Assembly: GCA_016845145.1 (NCBI GenBank)
Contig: JAERTE010000145.1
Span: 62,001 to 126,000, forward strand
Reading direction: 5' to 3'
Length of the DNA stretch: 64,000 nt
Source: Rhodospirillaceae bacterium
GTDB taxonomy: Bacteria > Pseudomonadota > Alphaproteobacteria > Rhodospirillales > Casp-alpha2
A program made the position numbers and the translations under genes. This document shows positions 9,452 through 18,664 of this stretch, piece after piece. Below the pieces are notes generated by a model that had not been told where the DNA came from, ran no database searches, and saw only the letters and a program-made list of their open reading frames with translations. Each line of letters begins with the position of its first letter. The first letter of the stretch is position 1.

Positions 9452-10438
9452 ATGCTGCTTTCGACGTCTCGCCTTTACACGAGCCATGATTTTCCGCTGG
9501 AATGCGGCGACAGTCTCCCGATCCTTGATGTTGCCTTCGAAACTTGGGGATCGTTGAATGCAGCCGGCGATAATGCCGTTCTCGTTTGCCATGGTTATAC
9601 CAACAACCAGCATGCCGCTGGTGATGAAAAGGGGTGGTTCTCAGGCGTTACTGGACCGGGGCGCGCGGTGGATACGGATCGGTTTTTCGTCGTTGCCGCC
9701 AATATGCTGGGCTCTGCGTTAGGCAGTACGGGACCGGCAAGTATTTGCCCGATTCGGGGCAGGGCTTACGGCTTGGATTTCCCGGATATCACGGTCGGTG
9801 ACATGGTCAATGCGCAAATCCGACTGCTCGATCATTTGGGCGTCAATCAGCTGGCGGCGGTCATCGGCAATTCCTTTGGCGGCTATTTGACATTCCATTG
9901 GGGAACCGAGTACCCGGATCGTATGCGCGCGCTGGTGCCTGTCGTCAGCGCCATTAGAGGACGCGGTGACATGAGCAATGTTGATGCGCTCATCGAACGC
10001 TTCGTAAATGCATGCCCGGGATGGAGCGATGGCCAGTATTATGGCAATGAGGATACTGCCGGTGTTTCAGAAGAAATGCTCAAGTTTCGCATGGAGACAC
10101 TTACCAATTATGGTTACAAGAGCGGCATCAGGGAATTGGCGGAACCGTGGGTCGATCAGTTCGATGCCAATTCGCTGATTGTTTTGCGTAAAGCCGCCGT
10201 ACAGTTCGACGCCACCACGAAGGCGGGGGAGATCAAGGTGCCAGTGCTTTACGTTCTATCGAAAACCGACAATCTATTTCCGCCTTCCATTGCGCCGGCG
10301 ACAATGAAACTGTTGGCGGATGCCGGTGTTGACGCGACCTATTTCGAAATCGACAGCGACAATGGCCACCGTGCCCCGTCCATCGACGGACATCTGTGGG
10401 CTGATGAATTGAAAATATTTATGGACCGGGTGTCCTAA
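9452..10438 (+). CDS. Alpha/beta hydrolase, homoserine O-acetyltransferase (MetX)-like
   Basis: 328 residues with the MetX-like fold: LVCHGYTNNQHAAG in the oxyanion region, nucleophile elbow GNSFGG with Ser141, an acid in LSKTDNLFPPS and catalytic His in DNGHRAPS. True MetX has GGSMGG at the elbow, so this one may be an acyltransferase or hydrolase of another substrate. ATG 9452 is chosen because of an upstream AGGGA; the upstream TTG at 9416 has no ribosome binding site. It lies between the DMGDH-like and M20 genes and is probably in the same operon. Confidence 0.8.
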   Translation: MLLSTSRLYTSHDFPLECGDSLPILDVAFETWGSLNAAGDNAVLVCHGYTNNQHAAGDEKGWFSGVTGPGRAVDTDRFFVVAANMLGSALGSTGPASICPIRGRAYGLDFPDITVGDMVNAQIRLLDHLGVNQLAAVIGNSFGGYLTFHWGTEYPDRMRALVPVVSAIRGRGDMSNVDALIERFVNACPGWSDGQYYGNEDTAGVSEEMLKFRMETLTNYGYKSGIRELAEPWVDQFDANSLIVLRKAAVQFDATTKAGEIKVPVLYVLSKTDNLFPPSIAPATMKLLADAGVDATYFEIDSDNGHRAPSIDGHLWADELKIFMDRVS

Positions 10439-10457
10439 GCCGGGAGGGGCAATATAA

Positions 10458-11630
10458 ATGGCCATCAAACAGGAAATTGCCGCTTATGCGGCTGAGTTCG
10501 GCGACATCCGCCGCGATATTCACGCCCACCCAGAGACTGCATTCGAGGAGTTTCGCACGGCTGATATTGTCGCTGAAAAGCTGACGGGGCTTGGCCTAAA
10601 GGTGCATCGTGGTTTGGCCAAAACAGGTGTCGTCGGCACGCTGTCGGTTGGTAACTCGAACCGCGCCATCGGGCTGCGCGCTGATCTGGATGCCTTAGAC
10701 ATCCATGAAGAAAATACTTTCGACCACGCATCGACTATCGATGGAAAAATGCATGCCTGTGGCCATGACGGGCACACAGCCATGCTGCTTTGCGCGGCGC
10801 GCTATTTATCCGAAACACGGAATTTTACCGGCAATGTGCATTTCATCTTTCAGCCCGCCGAAGAGAACGTCGCCGGTGGACGAGTGATGGTCGATGACGG
10901 CTTGTTTGAGCTTTTCCCCGTAGAGGCCGTCTATGGCATGCACAATTTGCCTGGCATGCCTGTAGGCCAATTCGGCATGCAGGCCGGTCCGGCCATGGCG
11001 TCGGCGGATATGTTCACTATTGAAATCTCCGGCAAGGGCTCGCACGGGGCGCACCCGCACCAGGGTATCGATCCGATTGTCACGGGCGCCGAAATCGTCA
11101 TGGCGTTTCAGCGGATCGTGGCGCGCACCGTCAATCCTATCGATACCGCCGTGGTCAGTGTCACGCAATTCCATGCCGGGCGCGCCATGAATGTGATCCC
11201 GGAAACGGCGGTCATTAAGGGCACCTGCCGGGCGCTTCGGCGCGACGTACAAGATCAGGTCGAGGCGCGCATGGCGCAGATCGTTAAGGGCGTGTGTAGC
11301 GCGCACGGCCTGACCTATTCCATCGAGTACGACCGTCGCTATCCGGTGTTGGTGAATACGTCCGAAGAAACATCCAAGGCGGCACAGGCGGCCATTGCGG
11401 TGGCGGGTGAAGACAATGTGAATACCAATCTGCCGCCGACCATGGGGTCTGAGGATTTCGCCTGGATGCTGCAGGATAACCCCGGCTGTTACATTCGCGT
11501 CGGCAACGGTGAAGGTGAGGACGGCGGATGTGTGGTGCACAACCCCAACTACGATTTCAACGATGACGCCATTGTCTATGGCGCCAGTTATTGGGCGACG
11601 TTGGTCGAGCAGGAATTCGGCAACCGTTAA
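10458..11630 (+). CDS. M20 family amidohydrolase (hippurate hydrolase-like)
   Basis: 390 residues of the M20D amidohydrolase family, two-metal enzymes that remove N-acyl groups from amino acids. Metal and catalytic motifs are complete: HACGHDGHT, FQPAEEN, GMHNLPG, GSEDFAW and a final VHNPNYDFND. There is no signal peptide, so it acts in the cytoplasm. It is the last gene of the transporter/demethylation cluster and its TAA ends exactly where the convergent HD-GYP gene's stop begins. The context suggests deacylation of the imported compound; the substrate cannot be read from sequence. Confidence 0.93.
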   Translation: MAIKQEIAAYAAEFGDIRRDIHAHPETAFEEFRTADIVAEKLTGLGLKVHRGLAKTGVVGTLSVGNSNRAIGLRADLDALDIHEENTFDHASTIDGKMHACGHDGHTAMLLCAARYLSETRNFTGNVHFIFQPAEENVAGGRVMVDDGLFELFPVEAVYGMHNLPGMPVGQFGMQAGPAMASADMFTIEISGKGSHGAHPHQGIDPIVTGAEIVMAFQRIVARTVNPIDTAVVSVTQFHAGRAMNVIPETAVIKGTCRALRRDVQDQVEARMAQIVKGVCSAHGLTYSIEYDRRYPVLVNTSEETSKAAQAAIAVAGEDNVNTNLPPTMGSEDFAWMLQDNPGCYIRVGNGEGEDGGCVVHNPNYDFNDDAIVYGASYWATLVEQEFGNR

Positions 11631-13682
11631 TCAGGCATAGGCGCTGACGTCGACTTCGTCCACCTGTGACGGATCAAGGAACCGACCCGCATATTCGTTG
11701 TGGATGTCTTTGTCCAAGAACAGTTTGAAAAGCTCGTCGTCAATGTGCTGGTCGTTGCGCATGAACGACATGATCTTCAGCGCCTGGCTCAAGGTCTTTC
11801 CCTTCTTGTAAGGCCGGTCGGAAGCGGTCAGTGCTTCGAAAATGTCGGCAATCGCCATGATTCGTGCCGGCAACGACATATCGTGTTTTTCAAGCATGCG
11901 CGGGTAGCCGGTGCCGATCATGGTTTCGTGGTGGCCGCCGGCAATCTCCGGCACACGCTTCAAATTGTCGGGGAAGGGGAGTTGTTCCAGCATGATGATG
12001 GTCTGGATGATGTGATCGTTAATTTTGAAGCGTTCTTCGGCGGTCAATGTTCCGCGTTCGATACATAGATTGTACACCTCGCCGTAATTGTAGAGGTCGT
12101 CAGGTACCGGCATCTTGAAGTTCCACGGATTGTCACCAAAGGGTTCGGGATTGGCGCGCGTTACGACATGGTCTGCGCGGTTTTGGAGTAACGGCTCTTC
12201 CACAGGCAGAGTTTGCGGCGGAATGCCTTTCAACCGCATTTCTTCATCCTGAGACAGACCGAGACGGTCATCCAAGTGACGTGTCCAAGAGATGGCGGCG
12301 ATGTCGCGGACACGCGCTTTTCTGTCGTCGTCCATGTATTCACCACCGATGTTGCTCTCAGCGATGAAGGCGTAATCGTCTTTGATACGCTGCACGTCAT
12401 CATCATAGGTGCGTTGCAGAGCATCTGCGTCGGCGTTCTCCGCCAGCATTCCTTCGAGCTGCCGGATACGTGCGTCACGGATCAGCACTTCGAAGCGCGT
12501 GCGCACTTCATGAATGCGGTTATAAATGGTTTCCAACTTGGTCGCCTTGTCGACGACGTATTCCGGTGTCGTCACTTTTCCGCAGTCATGCAACCACGAT
12601 GCGATTTGGAATTCGTACCATTGGTCTTCGGTGAGGTCGAAGTCGGCGAAGGTGCCTGTGGTTTCGGCACAGGCGGCTTCGGCCAGCATGCGCGCGAGTT
12701 CCGGCACCCGTGCGCAATGGCCGCCGGTGTAGGGTGATTTGGCGTCAATGGCGCTCGCGATCAGTTCGATGAACGAATCCAGCAATACTTTTTGCGCTTT
12801 CAACAGGTTTTGGTTGTCCAGCGCTACGGCGGCTTGTGTTGCCAGGGCCTCAACAAAACTCTCGATCTCTTCGGCAAAGGGCACGACCTCGCCGGTTTCC
12901 GGGTCCGTGGCATTGATCAATTGCAACACCCCGATGACGCCGCCTTGTCGTGGGCTCAACGGCACCGACAGAAAGGATGTGGAACGGTACCCCGTTGTTT
13001 GATCGAACTTCTTCATGCCAGAGAAATCAAAACCTTCGGCTTCGTAGGCATCGGTGATATTGACGCTCTCGCCGGTGATCGCCGTATAGCTGGCGACGTT
13101 CTTTTGGTTCGGATTGCCGGTCTCGGGGTCGATCAAGTGGACTGGCGGGAAATTGACTTCATTGCCGCTGGTGCCGCCCAGTTGGATGTCGAGGGAATCG
13201 TTGCGGACGATCTGAAACACCAGGTCTTCGTTTTCGTCTTTGATATACAGCGTGCCGCCGTCGGCGTGTGCCAACTCCTTGGCGCCGACCAGAATGTTTT
13301 CCAGCAGTTTCTTTTCGTCCTTCTCGGCGCCCAGCGCGATACCGTGTTCGATCAGTTGCTGTAACTTGGTTTGTGAGAACTGAAGGTCGGCCGTGCGTTC
13401 GCGCACGGTTTCTTCCAAAATATCGTTCTGGCGGCCACGCTCGTCATACAGCTTCTCGATTTCGGATTTCTGGGCTTCGATTTTCGTATTTGCGCCGCGT
13501 ATCTCTTCCTGGGTGCGGTCGGCGACACGGACCAGTCGTCGGGTTTGACGTAACAGGCGTTTGTAGTTTTTGACAATGTCACCCATCAACTCCGGCGCAT
13601 CTTCAGCCAATTTTTCGGGCTCTTCGAGACGTGCTTCAGCACGTTCGAGAATCGCAACTTCCTTGGAGAATAATTCTTCCAT
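11631..13682 (-). CDS. GAF domain HD-GYP phosphohydrolase with long insert
   Basis: 683 residues. An N-terminal coiled coil (about 40-110) leads to a GAF domain (about 115-295), then an HD-GYP unit with His322, HDCGK at 365-369, HHE at 584-586 and GTGYP at 590-594, followed by DIFEALTASDRPYK. HD-GYP proteins hydrolyse cyclic-di-GMP, and the metal residues look intact. Unusual is the separation of about 215 residues between HD and HHE/GYP motifs, where canonical domains have roughly 60-70; residues 393-535 appear to be inserted. No membrane segment. It converges on the M20 gene with abutting stop codons. Confidence 0.88.
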   Translation of the reverse strand: MEELFSKEVAILERAEARLEEPEKLAEDAPELMGDIVKNYKRLLRQTRRLVRVADRTQEEIRGANTKIEAQKSEIEKLYDERGRQNDILEETVRERTADLQFSQTKLQQLIEHGIALGAEKDEKKLLENILVGAKELAHADGGTLYIKDENEDLVFQIVRNDSLDIQLGGTSGNEVNFPPVHLIDPETGNPNQKNVASYTAITGESVNITDAYEAEGFDFSGMKKFDQTTGYRSTSFLSVPLSPRQGGVIGVLQLINATDPETGEVVPFAEEIESFVEALATQAAVALDNQNLLKAQKVLLDSFIELIASAIDAKSPYTGGHCARVPELARMLAEAACAETTGTFADFDLTEDQWYEFQIASWLHDCGKVTTPEYVVDKATKLETIYNRIHEVRTRFEVLIRDARIRQLEGMLAENADADALQRTYDDDVQRIKDDYAFIAESNIGGEYMDDDRKARVRDIAAISWTRHLDDRLGLSQDEEMRLKGIPPQTLPVEEPLLQNRADHVVTRANPEPFGDNPWNFKMPVPDDLYNYGEVYNLCIERGTLTAEERFKINDHIIQTIIMLEQLPFPDNLKRVPEIAGGHHETMIGTGYPRMLEKHDMSLPARIMAIADIFEALTASDRPYKKGKTLSQALKIMSFMRNDQHIDDELFKLFLDKDIHNEYAGRFLDPSQVDEVDVSAYA

Positions 13683-13758
13683 ATCGACGCCTCACCCTGG
13701 GGCTTCACAACATTAGGCGTATTCTACGGGAGCTATCGGGGAAGGGAAATGGTTGGCG

Positions 13759-14163
13759 TTAAAGCCGGCGTTTATGCCAATCGGGGTCGTCGAAATGCTG
13801 GATTTCGATGCGGTAGCCGTGTGGGCTGATAAACAGCGAGCTGTAAACGCCGAATTTGTCGCTGTGGCCTGGGGGTTTTTGGTATTCGATGCCCTTGGCC
13901 GTCAGGAATTCGTACCATTCATCAACCGCGTTCGATACGATCGTGATGGTGAGTGCTGTTTTTCCAGGCGGCCGGTCCGGCAGGTCACATACGCCGATAA
14001 AGCTGCCGTCCGTCATGCGGAAGATATGGCAGCAGCCTTGGTCGACAACGAACTCGAACGCCATGACATCGCGAAAAAATGCGGATGCTGCGTCCAGGTC
14101 GTTTGTATAGGTAAAGACCAGCGTATGGTCGATAGGCGGATGGCCGCTCACGATGTCACTCAA
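13759..14163 (-). CDS. VOC (glyoxalase/bleomycin resistance) family protein
   Basis: 134 residues with the paired beta-alpha-beta-beta-beta units of the vicinal oxygen chelate fold: HTLVFTYTNDLDAASAFFRDV at the start and SPHGYRIEIQHFDDP at the end. Likely metal residues include the first His13 and the Glu of YRIEIQ. The family holds lyases, dioxygenases and isomerases, so the reaction cannot be assigned. Its ATG overlaps the stop codon of yaaA by 4 bases, showing a two-gene operon. Confidence 0.8.
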   Translation of the reverse strand: MSDIVSGHPPIDHTLVFTYTNDLDAASAFFRDVMAFEFVVDQGCCHIFRMTDGSFIGVCDLPDRPPGKTALTITIVSNAVDEWYEFLTAKGIEYQKPPGHSDKFGVYSSLFISPHGYRIEIQHFDDPDWHKRRL

Positions 14164-14945
14164 GAAGCAGGCGGCGGTTGTTGGCGTGTGAACACCCAGG
14201 ACTTGGCATCCGACAGGTCATCGCGATACTCGTATCCGCCGTCATTGAATTTTTTCAGACCAGCCGGTTTTTCGATCTTCTTCTTGATCATGAAGCGCGC
14301 CATGGCGCCACGTGCACGTTTGGCAAACAGGCCCAGCGTGCGTGCCTGGCCATCCTTGATTTCCTTGAACACGGGCGTGATGACGTCTGCGTCCAGGTTC
14401 TTCGCCTGTACGGCCTTAAAATACTCATTCGACGCCAGATTAATCACGCTTCGGTCTTTGTGACCGGCGGTGACGTCATTGATGGCCTCTGCCAACTGGC
14501 CGTCCCAGAACCCATACAGATCGGTGCCACCGGGGGCGCGGAACTTGGCGCCCATTTCAAGTCGGTAAGGTTGGATCAGGTCGAGGGGGCGCAGCAAACC
14601 GTATAGGCCCGAGAGAATGCGCAGATGATCTTGCGCGAAGGTCATGTCTTTGGCCGTCAACGTATCCGCCTGCAAACCCACGTAGGTATCGCCATTGAAT
14701 ACGAGCGCCGCCTGTTTGGCGTTGGACAAATCAAACGGCGTTGCGAAGTCCCGGAACCGTTGGAAATTCAATTCCGCCAGCTTGTCGCTGAGTTTCATGG
14801 TCGAGGCCAATTGCGCGCGCGACAGCTTGCGCGCCGCGCCCACCAAATCCTCGGATGCGTTGAGGAAGTCCGGTTGTGTGTGGTCGGCAGTCGTAACGTC
14901 GGATTCGAAATCGAGTTTTTTGGCGGGCGATATCAGCGCGAGCAT
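14160..14945 (-). CDS. yaaA: Peroxide stress protein YaaA
   Basis: 261 residues, the normal size for YaaA (DUF328), with the family start MLALISPAKKLDFES. YaaA limits free iron and oxidative DNA damage during hydrogen peroxide stress. I choose ATG 14945 rather than an earlier in-frame start at 14993 because the family begins with MLxLISPAKKL. It overlaps the VOC gene downstream by 4 bases. A catalase/OxyR pair lies elsewhere in the window, but no shared control is visible here. Confidence 0.93.
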   Translation of the reverse strand: MLALISPAKKLDFESDVTTADHTQPDFLNASEDLVGAARKLSRAQLASTMKLSDKLAELNFQRFRDFATPFDLSNAKQAALVFNGDTYVGLQADTLTAKDMTFAQDHLRILSGLYGLLRPLDLIQPYRLEMGAKFRAPGGTDLYGFWDGQLAEAINDVTAGHKDRSVINLASNEYFKAVQAKNLDADVITPVFKEIKDGQARTLGLFAKRARGAMARFMIKKKIEKPAGLKKFNDGGYEYRDDLSDAKSWVFTRQQPPPAS

Positions 14946-15019
14946 GTCCGGTCCTTGCAATGTTGGATAGCTTCTAAAAATATAGGGCAACATCGCCCTA
15001 AAACAACAGGAGCCTCTGA

Positions 15020-15364
15020 ATGATTATCGTCCACGGTTTGAAGAACTGCGATACCTGCCGCAAGGCGATGAAATGGCTCGTCGCCGAGGGCAAGGAGGCG
15101 CGCCTGCACGACCTGCGCGCCGACGGCCTGGATGCGGATATGCTGGAGCGTTGGGTTGATGCTTTGGGCTGGGAGGCGTTGCTGAACCGTCGCGGCACGA
15201 CTTGGCGCAAGCTACCTGATTCCGAGACTGCCGACGTCGATGAAACAAAGGCGCGTGCCCTCATGTTGGCGCATCCGGCGTTGATCAAACGCCCAGTGTT
15301 CGAGGCTGGCGGCAAGATCATCCTGGGCTTTAAAGATGAGCAACAGGCTGCGTTGAAAGCCTGA
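15020..15364 (+). CDS. ArsC/Spx-family thioredoxin-fold protein
   Basis: 114 residues of the ArsC/Spx/YffB family. The N-terminal HGLKNCDTCRKA has Cys10 and Cys13 in CxxC form, and KRPVFEAGG is the usual C-terminal motif. YffB-like members are small, poorly characterised thiol proteins; calling it an arsenate reductase would go beyond the evidence because no ars operon is near. It stands alone, diverging from yaaA, and its TGA abuts the stop codon of the convergent ABC ATPase gene. Confidence 0.85.
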   Translation: MIIVHGLKNCDTCRKAMKWLVAEGKEARLHDLRADGLDADMLERWVDALGWEALLNRRGTTWRKLPDSETADVDETKARALMLAHPALIKRPVFEAGGKIILGFKDEQQAALKA

Positions 15365-16177
15365 CTATGGGCGTTGAGTGTCCATGTGCAGCGCCGGCAT
15401 CTGGTCGAAGTAGGGGCGGATTATGGGCGAGGTCGCTGTCTCGAACTGGGCAAACGGTCCGTCAAAGAAAACCCGGCCTTCATGCACCATGACCGTGCGC
15501 GGTTCAAGGCGGCGCAGTAGATCCTTATCGTGAGTGATGATGACCGTGGTGCGAGGCGGCTGATCCGGACGCAGCTCTTCGTGGGTGGTGGCGATCAGAT
15601 CCTGGATTTGCGTGGCGCTAACGGGATCGAGCCCGGTAGTCGGCTCATCATAGAATATGACGATGGGGTTCATGGCTAAGGCGCGGGCCACGGCCAAACG
15701 TTTGGCCATGCCGCCTGATAGCGCTTCAGCGTCGCTTTCCAGGAAGGCGTCGTCATCCGGCAATGCGACTGCTGCCAAAACCCGGCGCGCGATGGGCAGG
15801 ATGTCGGCGTCATCCATATTGCGGATTTCCATCAGCCAGAGCGCGATGTTGTCGTACACACTGCCGGAAAACAGTGCGTTGCGCTGAAACACCATGCCCC
15901 AATGTTGATGTACGAGGTCACGTTCCGCCCCGTCCATGTCGGCCAAGTCCACGAGTGGTGCTGCGTCACGATTATGATCGGCAAGTTCTATGCTGCCTTG
16001 GTCGGGATCAAGCTGGCCCAGGATATGGTTGAGCAATACGGTTTTCCCACAGCCCGAACCACCAACGATGGCCACAACGTCACCGGCGTAAACCGTCAGG
16101 TCTATGCCTTGCAGGACTTGGTGATCGCCGAACGCTTTGTGCAGGGCTTTAACATGAATTTCGGCATGCTTATCCAT
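15365..16177 (-). CDS. ABC transporter ATPase, MlaF-like
   Basis: 270 residues. Walker A GGSGCGKT lies near residue 35, with signature LSGGMAKR and Walker B IFYDEPTTGLDP. The LSGGMxKR signature is characteristic of MlaF/TtgA ATPases that move phospholipids between the membranes. No MlaE permease, MlaD or MlaC gene is next to it, so it is an orphan here and its partner must be elsewhere. ATG 16177 is preferred; a GTG 15 bases upstream is possible. Confidence 0.88.
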   Translation of the reverse strand: MDKHAEIHVKALHKAFGDHQVLQGIDLTVYAGDVVAIVGGSGCGKTVLLNHILGQLDPDQGSIELADHNRDAAPLVDLADMDGAERDLVHQHWGMVFQRNALFSGSVYDNIALWLMEIRNMDDADILPIARRVLAAVALPDDDAFLESDAEALSGGMAKRLAVARALAMNPIVIFYDEPTTGLDPVSATQIQDLIATTHEELRPDQPPRTTVIITHDKDLLRRLEPRTVMVHEGRVFFDGPFAQFETATSPIIRPYFDQMPALHMDTQRP

Positions 16178-16216
16178 GCCTGAAATGTACACGGATTTGC
16201 AGGCTGGTGCCTTGAT

Positions 16217-17179
16217 TTAGTGACGCGCTGCGATGGCGTCGGCCAGCACGCAGAGAATTTCAAACATCATCGTCGCGCCCACCAGCGCCGTATTGCCGCT
16301 GGGATCGAAAGGCGGTGCCACTTCGACGACGTCGCCGCCGATCAGGTTCAGTCCCTTGAGGCCACGCAGCATTTGTTGCGCTTCGAAGGTTGAATAGCCG
16401 CCGATTTCAGGGGTGCCGGTGCCGGGTGCGTAAACCGGATCCAGGCCATCGACATCGAAGCTGACATATGTCGGTCCGTCACCGGCAACGCGTCGTGCTT
16501 CGGCGATCACGGCTTCGGTACCCATCTCAAAATATTCCTCAATGGCGATCACCCGCATGCCGGTGTCGTAGGAATATGCCCAGTCATTGTCCGTATACAT
16601 GGAACCACGGATGCCGATCTGGATGGTGCGCTTGGGGTCCAGCAGACCTTCCTCTACGGCGCGTCGGAACGGTGTGCCGTGGGTAAACTTGGAGCCGCCG
16701 AAATACTCATCGCTGGTGTCACAATGGGCATCGAAATGCACCATGCCCACAGGGCCGTCTTTGGCGATGGCGCGCATGATCGGCAGGGTGATCAAATGAT
16801 CGCCGCCTGCCGTAAGGGGATGCGCTCCGGCTTCATGAATCTTGGTATAGAAATCTTCGACGCGTTGTAGCGTTTCCATCAGGTCGATGGGGTTAATCGA
16901 ACTGTCGCCTAGATCGGCAATGCGGCAAAGCTCGTAGGGCGCAATACGGCTGACGGGATGCACACGGCGCATCAGGCTCGACATATTGCGGATTTCACGT
17001 GGCCCGTGGCGTGCGCCGGCACGGTTGGTGGTGCCGCCGTCCCATGGTACGCCGACCAGCGCGATGTCGACCTCTGCCGGGTCGGTGACATGCGGCAAGC
17101 GCATAAACGTCGGCAGCGATGCGAAACGTGGCATGGCGCTGGCGTCGATGGGCTCAAACTTGTCGCCGCCACCAGACAT
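16217..17179 (-). CDS. speB: Agmatinase / ureohydrolase family protein
   Basis: 320 residues. All six manganese ligands of ureohydrolases can be placed: His128 (GGDH), Asp150, His152 and Asp154 (FDAHCD), Asp242 and Asp244 (FDVDGLDP). The enzyme hydrolyses agmatine to putrescine and urea, or a related guanidino compound; the exact substrate is uncertain because arginase and guanidinobutyrase share the motifs. Its ATG overlaps the TAA of the upstream FAD oxidase in a TAATG arrangement, so the two are translationally coupled. Confidence 0.9.
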   Translation of the reverse strand: MSGGGDKFEPIDASAMPRFASLPTFMRLPHVTDPAEVDIALVGVPWDGGTTNRAGARHGPREIRNMSSLMRRVHPVSRIAPYELCRIADLGDSSINPIDLMETLQRVEDFYTKIHEAGAHPLTAGGDHLITLPIMRAIAKDGPVGMVHFDAHCDTSDEYFGGSKFTHGTPFRRAVEEGLLDPKRTIQIGIRGSMYTDNDWAYSYDTGMRVIAIEEYFEMGTEAVIAEARRVAGDGPTYVSFDVDGLDPVYAPGTGTPEIGGYSTFEAQQMLRGLKGLNLIGGDVVEVAPPFDPSGNTALVGATMMFEILCVLADAIAARH

Positions 17180-18612
17180 TACGTTTTTTCCGCCTCGGGA
17201 ATGACCTTGCCGGGGTTCATGATATTTTTCGGGTCAAGCGTTGCCTTCAAGGCACGCATCATCTCAATGCCGACAGGGTCGTTGTAGCGCGCAACGTCCT
17301 TGCGTTTTAACTCACCCACGCCATGCTCCGCGCTGAAGCTGCCGTTCAGACTGGCCACGTAATCATGAACGATGGTGGCAAAGTGATCCCACTGTGCCAG
17401 GAACGCGTCCGGGTCGGCATCCACGGGCGGCGATAGATTGAAATGGATGTTGCCGTCACCGAAGTGTCCGAACGCCGCCGGGCGAATACCCGGTAGATCA
17501 TCACTGACCCGGTTACACGCCGTGCGAACAAACTCCGCAACCTTGGACACCGGCACGGCGACGTCGTGTTTGATGCTGGGCCGCGCGAATTTTTGCGCTT
17601 CCGGCATGGATTCCCGCAGGTTCCAGATGGCTTGGGCCTGAGCTTCGGACTGCGCCACTACGGCATCGATGATCACTTCGTCTTCCAGCGCATCCGCCAG
17701 AACGTTCTCCAGCGCATCGCGCGTGCTGTCGTCATCGCGCAGGCTTGAAACCTCCAGCAATGCATAGGCGGGATAGGTCCCTTCCAGCGGGTTGCGTGCG
17801 CCTTCGATGTTGTCGAATACAAGGCCGATGGAAAACTCATTGGCGTATTCAAATGCCGTCAAAGCATCGCCGACCGCATCTTGCGCGCGAGCGAACAGCG
17901 CCTGCACGGCTTCGACGCTGGCCGCACCAATGAAGGCGGTCTCTTTGCGTCGAGGTTTGGGGAACAACTTGATAACGGCTGCCGTGATGATGCCCAACGT
18001 ACCCTCTGCGCCCATGAATAGGTGTTTCATGTCGTAGCCGGTGTTGTTTTTTCGCAGCCGTTGCAGGCCATTCCAGATTTGCCCGTCAGCCTTCACCACT
18101 TCGACGCCGAGCACCAGATCGCGCGCATTTCCGTAGCGTAGTACCTGAATGCCGCCGGCATTGGTCGACAAGTTGCCGCCAATGCAACAACTGCCCTCGG
18201 CGGCGAGGCTGAGTGGAAACAACCGGTCGACGTCGTCGGCGGCGTTTTGGATATCGGCCAGAATACACCCGGCCTCGACGGTCATGGTGTTGTTGAGTGC
18301 GTCAACATCGCGGATTTTGTTCATCCGCCGCGTATTGATGATGATGCCGCCGTGCGGAATGGCGCCGCCGACAAGGCCTGTGTTGCCGCTTTGCGGTGTA
18401 ATTGCGATGCCCGCATCGGCGCAGATTTTCACCACGCCTGCGAGTTCTTCGGTAGATGCCGGGCTGACCACCATGTCGCATTCGCCGCGCCATAGGCCGC
18501 GGGTTTCGACAACAAACGGTTCAACGTCTTCAGGCGTGTCTATCCAGCCGTTGGCGCCGACGAGGTCCTTAATGGCGGCAAATGCCGCTGTAGATGTGCT
18601 CATGTCATTCAT
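17179..18612 (-). CDS. FAD-linked oxidase, GlcD / D-2-hydroxyglutarate dehydrogenase-like
   Basis: About 477 residues of the VAO/PCMH flavoprotein family. The FAD part has TPQSGNTGLVGG and NLSTNAGG; the C-terminal cap has HFGDGNIHFN and the metal/substrate motif EHGVGELKR. Members oxidise D-2-hydroxyacids (lactate, glycolate, 2-hydroxyglutarate). The start is placed at ATG 18612 (alternative 18603): the frame stays open upstream, but that part overlaps the AraC gene and its composition is not protein-like. Coupled to agmatinase by a TAATG overlap. Confidence 0.9.
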   Translation of the reverse strand: MNDMSTSTAAFAAIKDLVGANGWIDTPEDVEPFVVETRGLWRGECDMVVSPASTEELAGVVKICADAGIAITPQSGNTGLVGGAIPHGGIIINTRRMNKIRDVDALNNTMTVEAGCILADIQNAADDVDRLFPLSLAAEGSCCIGGNLSTNAGGIQVLRYGNARDLVLGVEVVKADGQIWNGLQRLRKNNTGYDMKHLFMGAEGTLGIITAAVIKLFPKPRRKETAFIGAASVEAVQALFARAQDAVGDALTAFEYANEFSIGLVFDNIEGARNPLEGTYPAYALLEVSSLRDDDSTRDALENVLADALEDEVIIDAVVAQSEAQAQAIWNLRESMPEAQKFARPSIKHDVAVPVSKVAEFVRTACNRVSDDLPGIRPAAFGHFGDGNIHFNLSPPVDADPDAFLAQWDHFATIVHDYVASLNGSFSAEHGVGELKRKDVARYNDPVGIEMMRALKATLDPKNIMNPGKVIPEAEKT

Positions 18613-18664
18613 GCGGCGGATATTGCCCCCGCTGACACATCCTGGCAAGGGGGCGCTATCATGT

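Noticed and set aside
15020-15364. Arsenate reductase as a firm call for the ArsC-like gene
   Set aside because: No ars transporter or regulator is adjacent and the family includes Spx/YffB proteins without that activity.
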